From assembly GCF_005871165.1 (NCBI RefSeq), contig NZ_SWKP01000008.1, forward strand, positions 62,001 to 126,000: a stretch of 64,000 nt of DNA. Reading direction: 5' to 3'. The DNA is from Maricaulis alexandrii. Its GTDB lineage: Bacteria > Pseudomonadota > Alphaproteobacteria > Caulobacterales > Maricaulaceae. Every line of letters starts with the position of its first letter. The stretch's first letter is position 1. A model generated the notes under the pieces. The model did no database searches and had not been told where the DNA came from. It was given only the letters and a program-made list of their open reading frames with translations. The translations under genes were made by a program, and so were the position numbers. Shown one piece after another: positions 54,301 to 62,642 of this stretch.

Positions 54301-54461
54301 GCCCGGACCTCACGCCAGACGGAATAGGGACCGGGCTCAGCCGGCGCTTCACGGGAACACCCCGCCAGCAAGGGGCCTGCACCCGACAGGACCAGGCCAC
54401 TCACTCCCAGTTTGAGTGCCCCCGTCATCACTTCGCGCCGCGTCCGTCCCTGTCGTGACAT
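51339..54461 (-). CDS. Tat lipoprotein with cysteine-less transglutaminase-like segment and VWA domain
   Basis: 1040 residues. MSRQGRTRREVMTGALKL is a Tat signal and PLLAGC a lipobox (Cys35). Residues ~80-140 resemble a transglutaminase core, but the usual G-[DN]-C-R-[ED]-K-A reads GTAREKA, so the nucleophile is Ala118. After beta-rich regions comes a VWA-like domain whose MIDAS is Asp456-E-S-L-S460 with a second Asp in VYATDGDL. A strongly hydrophobic Ala/Gly-rich stretch at ~950-1030 may insert in a membrane. Likely a non-enzymatic envelope assembly or adhesion scaffold. Divergent from the small lipoprotein at 54608. Confidence 0.68.
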   Translation of the reverse strand: MSRQGRTRREVMTGALKLGVSGLVLSGAGPLLAGCSREAPAEPGPYSVWREVRAALRASPDHSVGRAAALVADGDVSALHRFVRDEIRLISRQPDRFAMGGGRQWGHRATLRSAAGTAREKADLLTHLLRQAGVTADVVETPATGSGDQTGQVFYRTFEPVFEPAMDDRDIERWQARLGGDTTGSGMVDIRSRSPDASAIGRTIRAAMGEDGFAGLGHTDRFYRRQIGRTPVVRITQPDGQTLYADPVRPEAELGPWPSGLTEYTARDPEPALPVNIRLLATTTDAPETPFELVQAQWTAEQVAGRQVRIGFKPAADTAQALSAKLGNLRAFSPVLSIQALDGEPLADDAAVLGDVITLDGDQIGLDDDGAVLVNGEPVAAMPGPSGLAPQVALVDIDVDASCFPDMRLGLTPRDASGTPVEGLSVTDFRLEDEGEAVMPSLRRSDNAPRILFLADESLSMPPAFRGAAPEMQALADQVEVMARRIHPGAEVTVQGTSSRLWGHLIDAAERQVDLIVYATDGDLLGGTPDPADLRFLEAGPPALVVNVDRDMAAERRRPDNVFDAMAQATGGEAMDAPDGDDMTPIAAAIERMLLSQDRPLYTLAYRALDHSTGDRQVSVTAGTVQQAASYTIDGAPRRRARKIASLRLELDVGGFVAHRVLAGHSGLGEVTDDQIKTVHGAFLGLHLIGFEGAPPALSVLLGDVLTSKLALENLDQTLGDPAASLEQMIEAIEAGVPVLPGELVTLMSRSGVLSDETHSVSEQGLRAVLYSAHPVMGSDRFIKRVDMLPTSRISVLSPDADFRRQRAFELSLDLNLAEAALFDRSTADLLNGHSLTSLGRWGFRYHETNLSSDEEQAWEHLMAQLRPSFPFSKTYYLAPSSGEVPAMWLVDVESANIVGVLEDASGGGSQAERIARELSELDRAISAINLLATAAGAAGALSGVGGVSLGIAAAYGQRLARLYGAVAMSVILMDAGGIAPALRLALAGMACEVVKNITLGVFADAGRIAGLAVTTFSTLENVDGIVGLSGGKSPTACPL

Positions 54462-54607
54462 GCCTCTCCCCTTCGTTTCAGGCCTCCGGTTCTGAGAACG
54501 AGAAAGCGGCGGAAACCCGGACATGTCCGTTCATGCAGCTGGAACTCGTTTTTCTGTCTGTCCGGACCTGCCGGACCCGTGTTTGACACTTGCCCTTGGA
54601 GATCCAC

Positions 54608-55168
54608 ATGCCTCACACCGTCAGCCGCGCCGCCGTCAGCCTTCTTGCGCTGGGGCTTGTTGCCTGCGGCAATGAAGACGAATCGAACCCTTCCGCCAAT
54701 CGGGACGCCGGCGTATCCGCGAGCGCCCGGCCGAGTGCCCAGTACGGATCGGTCGACTGGACCCTGGATGGCGAGTCCATTGTCATGGGCGTGGACACGG
54801 CGCTCGCAAACAGTTCGACACCCGGCCTCTACGCCGTCCGCATTGACGCCAATCCGCCCGAAGGTGCTCCGACGCGGCACGGCCCTGTCCTGTCACTGTC
54901 TTTCCAGCTGATCCACACCGGCTCATCCTCAACCACCCGGACCGCAGTCCTGTCCTTTGACCCCCGCGGTCCCGGAACGGGGTGGTGGAGCGGCCGGGCC
55001 GGATCCGAGAGCCAGATCCGTCTGAACATCGAGAACGCCGACGTGACCAATGGGCGCCTGACCCTGAGTGGCCGGATCACCGGTCAGTTGATTTCACGGG
55101 CGGACAATGGCGCGACCACAGCTCCTGTCGACGCCCGTTTTTCGATCGAAACCGAAGTCAACGGTTGA
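54608..55168 (+). CDS. small lipoprotein, unknown function
   Basis: 186 residues; ATG 54608 with GGAG 6 bases upstream; lipobox GLVAC. The mature part (~160 residues) appears beta-rich (TRTAVLSFDPRGPGTGWW, RLTLSGRITGQL) and lacks enzyme motifs. It resembles no family I can name. It lies at the edge of the kinase/sigma island and could be part of that envelope system. The open frame extends 18 bases upstream to a TTG but without a better ribosome site. Confidence 0.75.
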   Translation: MPHTVSRAAVSLLALGLVACGNEDESNPSANRDAGVSASARPSAQYGSVDWTLDGESIVMGVDTALANSSTPGLYAVRIDANPPEGAPTRHGPVLSLSFQLIHTGSSSTTRTAVLSFDPRGPGTGWWSGRAGSESQIRLNIENADVTNGRLTLSGRITGQLISRADNGATTAPVDARFSIETEVNG

Positions 55169-55177
55169 GGCGCCGAA

Positions 55178-55200
55178 AGGGGGCGCTCATGGCGCCCCCT
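55178..55200. terminator. stem-loop between convergent genes
   Basis: AGGGGGCGC (55178-55186) pairs with GCGCCCCCT (55192-55200), 5-base loop, 10 bases after the lipoprotein stop and 11 before the next stop on the minus strand. No T-tract, so termination is uncertain. Confidence 0.45.
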
Positions 55201-55210
55201 CCCTCGCCCT

Positions 55211-56794
55211 TTACCGAAGCGCGTGGCAAACGAGATCCGCTTCAAACTGGATCCGCTCACTCGACATAACGTCATTGACGCGGCGTTGCATGGCCCGCAA
55301 TTCAGCCTCGCTCATTCCCGCAAACTGCGGACTTTCGGCAAGGTTCACGTCCTGGCCAGCCGTCCGATAATTCATGCCCATGAGCTCGCGCTCGGAACCG
55401 GACAAATGCTGCCCCATGACTTCGGCCTGACAGGCGCACAGTCCCGGTGAATTGCCGAAGCTCTCGCAGTCCGCCCGCACAGCCTCTCTCCAGCCATTTC
55501 CTCCGGGAGACGACACCCCGGACGCGGCCACGCGCTCGCCGGCGCGCCGCGCAGCGACCAGGTTCGGTGCAGACGTATCCGTACAGGACCGGGCCAGGCC
55601 GGCATCACCGTCCGTCAACCGGTCCACCAGATCCATGTTCGCCAGAGCCCGATTGGGCGGATAGTCCGAGACGGGACGCTGTGGCGTCTCGTACAGGCTC
55701 GTCACCAGAGCATCCGCCACAAAGGCCCGGTCGATATCGGACAAGGCTCCACTGGCGTTCCGGAACCCGTCTGCCACGCATTGGCATGCGAGGGGCAATC
55801 CGCTGTTCTGGCACGCAGACAGGACGAAGGCAGTCTGTCCACCCGGCGGTGTGGTCGAAGTTTCAGCCGGTGCCGGACATGCATCCAGCAAGGCGTCCGT
55901 CATCAAGCCCCCCATCCGGTCCGCGATCCGTTCCAGAACCGGTGTCGGGGTCTCTGCGATCCGGTTCTCGCCCCCCACAGCCGCGATGGCGACACGCGCC
56001 AGACCGGCCTGCTCCTCGGCATCGCTGCCAGCCGATATCCGGCTGTACCTGCGACCGACACAACCACAGTCCAGCCCCATGTCGGAGTCCCTGCAGGCCT
56101 GAAGGATATCGCCGCGTGACGCCGCGGTCAGATCAAGGTCTGCGGACGCCGGCGCAGGCGTCGGCGGCGTGGCGGCTGCGGCGCAATTCCGGGCCACATC
56201 GTTCAAGGGTTCGATCTGCGCGTCATGCCCGCGCAGCAACCGGTTGATCTCGGCAACACGGCTCATATCCGCTGGCGGGGCCCCGTTCAGATTATGGATC
56301 GTGAGGTCGGCGACAGCCTGGCGCTGCTCGAGGTCCGTCCCCATCGCCGCGACCTGATAGGTCGTTTCCACACATCCGCAATCGATCTGCCCCGGATAGC
56401 GCGAACACGCCGCACGGACCTGGTCATCGATCATGCCCTCTGTCATCTGACTGGCGGGAACCGCTTGGGCCGCGCATGTGTCGGTCAGGTCTTCCAGCGC
56501 ATTCACCCGGTCCATCACCGTCATGAGCGCGGACATGTCCATAAGGGCGGGATCCGGTTCGATGCCCAGCATGGTTCCGGTGATGCTGGCCAGCGTGCCA
56601 CGCTCGGGACCGGTCGCGCCCTGGGCGGCTGATTCAAACTCCGCCACCACACAGCTGCAATCCAGATCGAACATGCCGCGATCACAGGCCGAGGCGACAT
56701 GCTGGGCCGGTGGATCTGCAAAGGCGGGCGCAGGCATCAGGCTCAGGGCCAGGACGACGAGCCCGTGCAACAGGCGTTTCGGAAAGTGGGCCAT
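55211..56794 (-). CDS. exported protein of five four-cysteine modules
   Basis: 527 residues; ATG 56794 with GGAG 7 bases upstream, signal peptide to PAFA. It is built of five units of ~95-115 residues, each C-x(8-9)-C-x-C followed 59-68 residues later by a fourth Cys: C37/46/48/107, C130/139/141/204, C234/243/245/306, C328/337/339/404, C443/453/455/523. The first Cys is usually preceded by Ala, and the C-x-C is followed by helical sequence. With 20 cysteines in an exported protein, disulfides are likely. No catalytic motif seen. Third gene of the sigma-kinase operon; family not recognised. Confidence 0.75.
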   Translation of the reverse strand: MAHFPKRLLHGLVVLALSLMPAPAFADPPAQHVASACDRGMFDLDCSCVVAEFESAAQGATGPERGTLASITGTMLGIEPDPALMDMSALMTVMDRVNALEDLTDTCAAQAVPASQMTEGMIDDQVRAACSRYPGQIDCGCVETTYQVAAMGTDLEQRQAVADLTIHNLNGAPPADMSRVAEINRLLRGHDAQIEPLNDVARNCAAAATPPTPAPASADLDLTAASRGDILQACRDSDMGLDCGCVGRRYSRISAGSDAEEQAGLARVAIAAVGGENRIAETPTPVLERIADRMGGLMTDALLDACPAPAETSTTPPGGQTAFVLSACQNSGLPLACQCVADGFRNASGALSDIDRAFVADALVTSLYETPQRPVSDYPPNRALANMDLVDRLTDGDAGLARSCTDTSAPNLVAARRAGERVAASGVSSPGGNGWREAVRADCESFGNSPGLCACQAEVMGQHLSGSERELMGMNYRTAGQDVNLAESPQFAGMSEAELRAMQRRVNDVMSSERIQFEADLVCHALR

Positions 56795-56872
56795 CAAAAT
56801 CTCCGCAGCTTGGCAACACACTGCAGAACGAAATCCGCGGGCGTCACCGGACATGCGGAATGTTGAAGCGTA

Positions 56873-59239
56873 TCAGTCCTGCGTGAGCGTGAGGTCCATC
56901 TGGGCCAGACGATAGCGGCCGAGATAATCGCCAACCCGCAACTGCGCGACCTCGTCGGCATAAGAATCCCGCAGCGAAGCGGCCGCTTCGGCATCCCCCT
57001 CGCCGACAGCGATATAGAAGGCACCCCGCAGGCGTTGGCGGCGCACGGCGTCGCTGTCATCCAGGGTTTCGAGACGGGCCAGTTCCCGCCGGGCCGCGTC
57101 GAGACGGCCCGTTTGGGTCAGACTGCGGATCCGCAAAGGACCAAAAGCGTGCTTGTGGCTATCCGGCGCCCCCCCGAATTCGGCAAAAAGGGCCTCGGCC
57201 GCTTCCAGTTGCGCCAGGGCCGCGCCCGGATTCCCTGCAGCCAGCGACATCGCGCCCTGCAGGGCCCGGGCCTCGGCCAACACGGCGCTGGGCCCCTTGG
57301 TGTCGTCCGCGATGGCTTCCACCGCGTCGAGCGCCTCCTGCGCCCCTTCAACTTCGTCCAGAGCGAAGAAGCGCAGATGAGCCACATTCATCAGCGCACG
57401 GTCCGTGGAAGAGCGACGCGTCGGGTCCACCTCCATCTGCACGGACACGCTTTGCTCCAGCGCCGCTTCCGCGGCAGCAAACTCTCCCAACGCGCTGTGG
57501 TGCACGCCCTTCTCATTGTAGAGGAAGGGGCACCAGAAACAGCCTGTCACTTCCTGGTCGCGGACAATCGCATCCTCCAGCACATTAATGGCTGTGCGCC
57601 GGTCCTCAGTATTGCCGCTGGCCACGGCGAGGCTGGAAACCGACGAGGCATGCGAGGCCGAGGCGTAATAGTCCGGGTCCCGCGCCAGCTCCGCTTCCAG
57701 GGATGACCGCAGGAGCGGAACCGCTTCCTCATTGCGGTCGACCCCCATATAGGCTCGCGCCAAAAGCGCATCCCGTTCCGCATTCAACTGCTCGATCGAC
57801 AGGGTGATGTCACGGACCGGCTCCAGGATTTCGAGCATCGCCGTGTAGTCATTGCGGCGCAGGAAGATCGAACCGATCGCCACCAGGCTGTAGGCCACAT
57901 CGTCCGGATACTCTTCCAAATAGGCGAGATTGGCCTGGGAATATTCGACCAGCTGGTTGCGTACGAAGTCCGGGTCGAGATCATCGGAATCCGCCGAATT
58001 GAACACGCTCAGCAGGGCCTGCGCCTGAGCCGCGCCCAGCCGCCCGGAATACTCAGAGGCCTCGAACAGCACTTCCGTCTCCCCAAGCAGCGTATTCGCC
58101 CGCTCCGCTTCGGCATTGGCGCGCAGCGCAAACCCTGTGCTCGCCGTGATACCGGCCACCAGGCTGATCAGAAACGCCGCTGCCAGCCCGGCCCCCAGCC
58201 GGTGCCGGTCCACCCACCGTGTGAGCCGGTAGCCGGCGCCGCCGCCGCGCGCCTCGACCGGTGCCCGATTGAGAAAATTCCGCAGGTCCGACGCCAACGC
58301 TTCTGCGCTGGCATAGCGGTCGGCCGGATCGCTCGCCAGGCTCCGTTCGAGAATGGCCCTGAGGTCTCTTGGCAAATCCGCATCGTCCGGCAGGCTGGCC
58401 GAACCATCCTCTGCGCGCTGCGGCGATGAGCCTGTCGCCAACTGCGTCAGCGTGGCGCCCAGGGCAAAGACATCGGCCGCGACCGTGACACCCCGGTCAT
58501 GCCATTGTTCGGGCGATGCAAAGGCGCGGGTCAGGGGCAGCCGGATCATGGCATCCCCGTCCGCCGCCTCAAGGCTGGTGGCAACACCGAAATCGATCAG
58601 TTTCAGCTCGCCATTCGGCGTGACGAGGAGATTGGCCGGTTTGAGGTCACGATGCAGGACCAGTCGGCCATGGGCGTGCGCCACGCCGTCACACGCGGCC
58701 AGCATCAGCCTGATGCGACCCTCCAGGCCGAGGCCCTGCTGGTCGGCATGCTCATCGATCGGGACGCCGTCAATGAGTTCCACAACCAGGAACTGGCGCC
58801 CATCAGGGGCGCGTCCGCCATCAATGAGCCGGGCAATATTGGGGTGTTCTAGACGGGCCAGGGTTTGCCGTTCGGCCTCGAACTGGCGATGCTCATCATC
58901 TGCCTCGACCCGGGTCAGCTTGATCGCTGCCGTCTGGTCGTAATGGCCGTCAGCCCGCCGGGCCCGATAGACTTCGCCCATGCCGCCACTGCCCAGAAAC
59001 TGCTCGACCGCCCAGGCGCCCAGCCGGTCGCCGTCCTGAAGCGTGCCGGCATCCTCCGCCGCCCACCCGGCGGTGACCAGAAAACTCATGGCACCTTCCA
59101 TCAGCGCCAGACGGTTTTCGGCGGTCCGCCGATCCTCTTCGCTGTCGAGGCGTTCGGTCAGATGGGCCTTGCGCCGTTGCGGCGGCAGTTTCAGGGCTTC
59201 ATCAACCACAGTCTCGATGAGTGCGAGCGCAACCGGCAT
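56873..59239 (-). CDS. membrane serine/threonine protein kinase with helical-repeat sensor
   Basis: 788 residues. N-terminal ~70 residues helical; Hanks-type kinase ~75-325 with GSGGMGEVY, AAIK (Lys107), HRDLKPAN (Asp198), DFG (Asp217) and a SPEQW activation-loop end. A membrane helix follows (~348-370), then ~400 residues of TPR-like alpha repeats that would be periplasmic. The cysteines in GCFWCPF are the only ones there. Active-site residues are intact. GGGGGAGGG precedes the ATG. It is 32 bases after the sigma gene; that pairing is recurrent in bacteria and suggests it modulates the sigma factor or senses the envelope. Confidence 0.92.
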   Translation of the reverse strand: MPVALALIETVVDEALKLPPQRRKAHLTERLDSEEDRRTAENRLALMEGAMSFLVTAGWAAEDAGTLQDGDRLGAWAVEQFLGSGGMGEVYRARRADGHYDQTAAIKLTRVEADDEHRQFEAERQTLARLEHPNIARLIDGGRAPDGRQFLVVELIDGVPIDEHADQQGLGLEGRIRLMLAACDGVAHAHGRLVLHRDLKPANLLVTPNGELKLIDFGVATSLEAADGDAMIRLPLTRAFASPEQWHDRGVTVAADVFALGATLTQLATGSSPQRAEDGSASLPDDADLPRDLRAILERSLASDPADRYASAEALASDLRNFLNRAPVEARGGGAGYRLTRWVDRHRLGAGLAAAFLISLVAGITASTGFALRANAEAERANTLLGETEVLFEASEYSGRLGAAQAQALLSVFNSADSDDLDPDFVRNQLVEYSQANLAYLEEYPDDVAYSLVAIGSIFLRRNDYTAMLEILEPVRDITLSIEQLNAERDALLARAYMGVDRNEEAVPLLRSSLEAELARDPDYYASASHASSVSSLAVASGNTEDRRTAINVLEDAIVRDQEVTGCFWCPFLYNEKGVHHSALGEFAAAEAALEQSVSVQMEVDPTRRSSTDRALMNVAHLRFFALDEVEGAQEALDAVEAIADDTKGPSAVLAEARALQGAMSLAAGNPGAALAQLEAAEALFAEFGGAPDSHKHAFGPLRIRSLTQTGRLDAARRELARLETLDDSDAVRRQRLRGAFYIAVGEGDAEAAASLRDSYADEVAQLRVGDYLGRYRLAQMDLTLTQD

Positions 59240-59271
59240 ACGGCCCTCCCCCTTGGCAGAAATCGCGTGTT

Positions 59272-59856
59272 TCAGGCCGTCACGGCAGTCGACAGGCGCG
59301 GCTCGATCCAGGCCCGTGCGCGATGCCAGTCACGGCGCACCGTCCGGTCCGTCACGCCCAGCAATTGCGCCGTTTCAGGCTCTGTCAGCCCGGCGAAGAA
59401 GCGACAATCTATGACCCGGACGAGGCGCGGGTCCTCTTGCAGCAATTCCTGCAGCAGCCTGGACAGGTCCACGACAACATCCAGCCGGTCCACGGTGTCG
59501 GGACCGGCCACATCATCATCGAGCTCGACACGAATGGCGTCGCCGCCGCGCTTCTGGGCCAGGCGGGCCTTGGCATGATCCGTCACGACATGCCGCATCG
59601 CCAGCACCGCAGCCCGCCGGAAATGGTCCTCCGACTGCCAGGGGCCGCCCGTGCGCAGTTTCAGATAGGTGGAGTGCAAGAGGTCGCCCGTCAGGAATGT
59701 ATCGCGACCAGGACGGCGGCGGCGGACTTTCCGCGCCATCGCAACCAGCTCGTCATAATGGCACTGGAACAGGTGGTTGGCGTCGCTGACCGTGGTGGCG
59801 CTCCAGCCGCAATCCTGCCCCCCCGGTCCGGCATGTCCGGTTTTCTCACTCGTCAT
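59272..59856 (-). CDS. ECF-type RNA polymerase sigma factor linked to a Ser/Thr kinase
   Basis: 194 residues from ATG 59856 (an in-frame TTG at 59877 is the alternative; neither has a strong ribosome site). Region 2: FLTGDLLHSTYLKLR and RRAAVLAMRHVVTDHAKAR; region 4 helix-turn-helix: RFFAGLTEPETAQLLGVTDRTVRRDWHRARAW. This matches the ECF subgroup encoded next to Hanks-type kinases (TIGR02999-like, lacking a classical anti-sigma gene). Divergent from the exported-protein operon starting at 60048, which it may control. Confidence 0.9.
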   Translation of the reverse strand: MTSEKTGHAGPGGQDCGWSATTVSDANHLFQCHYDELVAMARKVRRRRPGRDTFLTGDLLHSTYLKLRTGGPWQSEDHFRRAAVLAMRHVVTDHAKARLAQKRGGDAIRVELDDDVAGPDTVDRLDVVVDLSRLLQELLQEDPRLVRVIDCRFFAGLTEPETAQLLGVTDRTVRRDWHRARAWIEPRLSTAVTA

Positions 59857-60047
59857 CGTTAGACCCGTTGAACCCAATCACGTTCGACCGCCCCTCGCTC
59901 AGTAGCGGTTGAATACTGGTGCAACCTCCGGCGCAGAGCAAGACAGGCCGGAAAGACAGGAGGGGGCGACGGAGCGATCCGTCCTTCATCCCGCAAGGAC
60001 CGGGCGCACACCCATCCATGCAGGACGTCCAAACAAAGGGGACAATG

Positions 60048-61085
60048 ATGAAAGCGATACTGCACTCAATCCTCGCTGCCGGTGCCTTGTTCGGCGCGGC
60101 AGCCCAGGCTGACGATTTCGACGGTGTCTGGGACACATCCTTCGGCGAAGTTCGCATCCAGGAACGCGCCGGAGCCTTTTGCGGCGAGTACGGAACCGTC
60201 GGCTTTGTGGCCGGATATACCAATGGGGTTTTCGCCCGCGGTGTGTTCGTCCATGCCGATCAGGACACGGGAACGCTCGACAACAAGCGGAATAATCGCG
60301 GCATCTTCCAGTGGGTTCAGTCCACGGATGGCGCCTTCAACGGTCAATGGCTGTGGGGGACGCAGGTCCGGATGTCGCAGGCCCAGCCGTGGAATGGGCA
60401 GCGCAGCAGCGAAACACGTCCGTCCGGATCACAATGGCGGCGCAATGCGGGCCACTGCCTGGGCTATTTGTCCAACCTTCCCGATGCGGCGCACGACTGG
60501 ATGCGCGTCGCTCGCGACATGGAGCGCCCGTCTTCGCCGGCCCCGGCTCCCACCCCTCAGCCGCCAACCCCCGAACCGCAACCGGAACCCCAACCGTCCG
60601 GACCGCCCATCCCCAGCCATGTCGACACGAGCAACTTCTCGGACTGCGAGATGAGTGCGGCCAATGAAAACATTCTGATCTGCACCATGCCGACAGGCCG
60701 GCGCGAGCGCCGCGCGCTCGACTTGAGTCTCTGCCAGGACGGTTCTGTTGAGCCGGCACCTTGGTCCAATGCCATCATCTGTGCAGCCCGGGATGTCGCC
60801 GGTTCCTATTCGCGTTCCTGCGACCGGATGAGCGTGAGCGGAAGCCCTGTGGGCGATGCCGCCCCCAGGACGACCCGCAACTCTTACGTCACCGAATGCG
60901 CGGGCCCGACCATGCGCATGTTGGGGGAAGGCCCTTCACGCACGCTGGTCAATACCGAAAATCGTGTCGTGTTCTTCATGCGGCAGCGCGACGACCGGCG
61001 TTACCGCAATTTCTATCGCGCCAGTGCGTGCGCGTCCCGCCAGTTCTGGAACGAGAACGGCTATCTGCGTTGCAGCGGCAATTGA
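60048..61085 (+). CDS. exported two-domain protein with proline-rich linker
   Basis: 345 residues from the second of two adjacent ATGs (AAGGGGAC 5 bases before); signal peptide to AAQA. An N-terminal ~130-residue domain begins DDFDGVWDTSFGEVRI, a lipocalin-/extracellular-domain-like pattern. Then PAPAPTPQPPTPEPQPEPQP forms a linker, and a C-terminal ~150-residue cysteine-containing domain follows. No catalytic motif recognised. First gene of the operon divergent from the sigma factor; function unknown, probably an envelope or secreted component. Confidence 0.75.
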   Translation: MKAILHSILAAGALFGAAAQADDFDGVWDTSFGEVRIQERAGAFCGEYGTVGFVAGYTNGVFARGVFVHADQDTGTLDNKRNNRGIFQWVQSTDGAFNGQWLWGTQVRMSQAQPWNGQRSSETRPSGSQWRRNAGHCLGYLSNLPDAAHDWMRVARDMERPSSPAPAPTPQPPTPEPQPEPQPSGPPIPSHVDTSNFSDCEMSAANENILICTMPTGRRERRALDLSLCQDGSVEPAPWSNAIICAARDVAGSYSRSCDRMSVSGSPVGDAAPRTTRNSYVTECAGPTMRMLGEGPSRTLVNTENRVVFFMRQRDDRRYRNFYRASACASRQFWNENGYLRCSGN

Positions 61086-61128
61086 TCCGGCTTGCGCCAA
61101 CCCTTCCGAACTCACTTTGGAGGACATG

Positions 61129-61797
61129 ATGTCCATTCACTTTTCCAAACCGGCCAGCTGGCTCATGGCGGCCTTCGCGGCCATGGGTCTGTCAGCCACG
61201 GCGCTCGCCGATTGCCGCGACACGATCGAGCTCTCGGCCGAACCGGCAGACCGGGAAATCACACACCGGGACGCCGAAGCCGGGCTCTATCGATACCTGT
61301 CTGAGTCGCTTGTCCTGTGTGCCGGTTACGGCCTCGAACACGGGCAAGTCCTGCTGATCCGCGTCGAGGACCGGCGCCTTGCCGATGTCCACCTGTCCGC
61401 GGGCTTCCGGCTGCCATCCCGCTCACGCGACACCCTGGCCGGACTGCTCGGCCAGGCGAGTGACGATGAGGGGCGCGCCTTTCCGGGCGACAACTTCTTT
61501 CCGGGGGACAATTTCTTCCCCGGAGACAACTTCTTCCCGGGTGACAATTTCTTCCCCGGAGACAATTTCTTCCCCGGCGACAATTTCTTTCCGGGCGACA
61601 ATTTTGAGCCCGGAACGCCTCTCACGGCGGACATGCGGGACGCCATTCTGGGCGACGCGCCCAGCGACCTCGCCGCCCTCACCGAGCGCAGCATCCGCCA
61701 GGCCCGTCTCAATGACGGCCTGATCATCGCGGTGATCGACGCCAGCGGGGACCTGCCCTCCCGCGCGGTCATCCTGCCGCTGCGGTCCCGGCGCTGA
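61129..61797 (+). CDS. exported protein with seven FPGDNF hexapeptide repeats
   Basis: 222 residues from ATG 61129 (GGAGG 5 bases upstream; another ATG directly before). Signal peptide to TALA. An N-terminal ~95-residue domain with two cysteines precedes seven perfect FPGDNF repeats (residues ~118-159), and a C-terminal ~65-residue domain (DMRDAILGDAPSDLAALTERSIRQARLNDG) follows. No enzyme motif. Second gene of the operon, 43 bases after the first. The acidic Asp/Asn-rich loops could bind a cation; that is speculation. Confidence 0.8.
   Translation: MSIHFSKPASWLMAAFAAMGLSATALADCRDTIELSAEPADREITHRDAEAGLYRYLSESLVLCAGYGLEHGQVLLIRVEDRRLADVHLSAGFRLPSRSRDTLAGLLGQASDDEGRAFPGDNFFPGDNFFPGDNFFPGDNFFPGDNFFPGDNFFPGDNFEPGTPLTADMRDAILGDAPSDLAALTERSIRQARLNDGLIIAVIDASGDLPSRAVILPLRSRR
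61480..61605 (+). repeat. seven-copy 18-bp coding repeat (FPGDNF)
   Basis: Seven consecutive 18-base units, all encoding F-P-G-D-N-F with no amino-acid change, though codons vary (ttt/ttc, ccg/ccc, ggc/ggg/gga/ggt, aac/aat). The protein repeat is under stricter constraint than the DNA. Confidence 0.95.
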
Positions 61798-61822
61798 ACC
61801 CACCCCGAAAGGAGACACAACC

Positions 61823-62551
61823 ATGTTGCTGACAACCCTGACCCTGTCGCTTCTCATCCAGACGACACCCGACCTCACCGCCATCCCGGACCACCGCGCC
61901 ACGGCCCAGGTCTCGATGCAGGATGCCACGCACGAGATCGAGGTGCGCGCCTCGGGATCCTGGACCCGGATGACCCTTCCGGCAGGCCTGTCCGGCGCGC
62001 CCTACGCGCATGTCATGCTGCTGGACTATGATACGGGCGACGCCGCGATTTTCCCGGTCGGGCGTGATGTGCCCGACAGCTCGCGCACCATTCTGCGCCT
62101 GTCACCGGACCGCACGCCCATGGCCGATATCGGCTTTCGGGCTCCGGACATGCCGGCCCGGGGCCAGACCCTGAGCATTGCGGGGGAGACCTGCACCGAC
62201 CACGTCCAGGACACCCAGAATGCCTACGGCGAAATCGTCCGCGCGGCGGCCTGCTTCACGCCGGACGGCATCCTTCTGCGGCAGGCCGTGGATGGCGAGG
62301 TCCTCTACCAGGTGACCGCGATCGAACGCGCGCCGCAATCACCGGCCCTGTTCGAGACGCCCCAGGGCTATCTGGACCTCGACATGGGCGGGATGGCCGC
62401 CGTGCCGGCCGGCGAGGATGAGGAGGCCGGCGTCCTGAACGGTGTGCTCGGTCGCTATGGCGACCAGGTGCGTGACCAGGCCGACCGCCGAACCGGTGAA
62501 GAGGTCGAGGAACGAACCCGGAATGCCCTGAACCGCCTGTTCGGAAACTAG
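61823..62551 (+). CDS. exported protein of unknown function
   Basis: 242 residues; ATG with AAAGGAG upstream. A short N-terminal hydrophobic segment (MLLTTLTLSLLIQT) may be a signal. Central beta-rich region with GETCTDHV and AACFTPDGILLRQ (paired cysteines), then an acidic, charged C-terminal coil (VRDQADRRTGEEVEERTRNAL). Resembles generic periplasmic DUF4412-type proteins only in outline. Third gene of the operon, 25 bases after the repeat protein. Confidence 0.7.
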   Translation: MLLTTLTLSLLIQTTPDLTAIPDHRATAQVSMQDATHEIEVRASGSWTRMTLPAGLSGAPYAHVMLLDYDTGDAAIFPVGRDVPDSSRTILRLSPDRTPMADIGFRAPDMPARGQTLSIAGETCTDHVQDTQNAYGEIVRAAACFTPDGILLRQAVDGEVLYQVTAIERAPQSPALFETPQGYLDLDMGGMAAVPAGEDEEAGVLNGVLGRYGDQVRDQADRRTGEEVEERTRNALNRLFGN

Positions 62552-62642
62552 TCCGGCCATCCGGCCCCTCGACGGCCTCCGGCTTGCCCGGACGGACGCT
62601 CGCGGGGCCGCCCCACTCATTCATCCACAACGAGACGCTTCC

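Noticed and set aside
61480-61605. Left-handed beta-helix hexapeptide repeat
   Set aside because: The unit F-P-G-D-N-F lacks the small aliphatic residue at i and the [LIV]-G pattern; Phe and Pro at these sites would not fit that coil.
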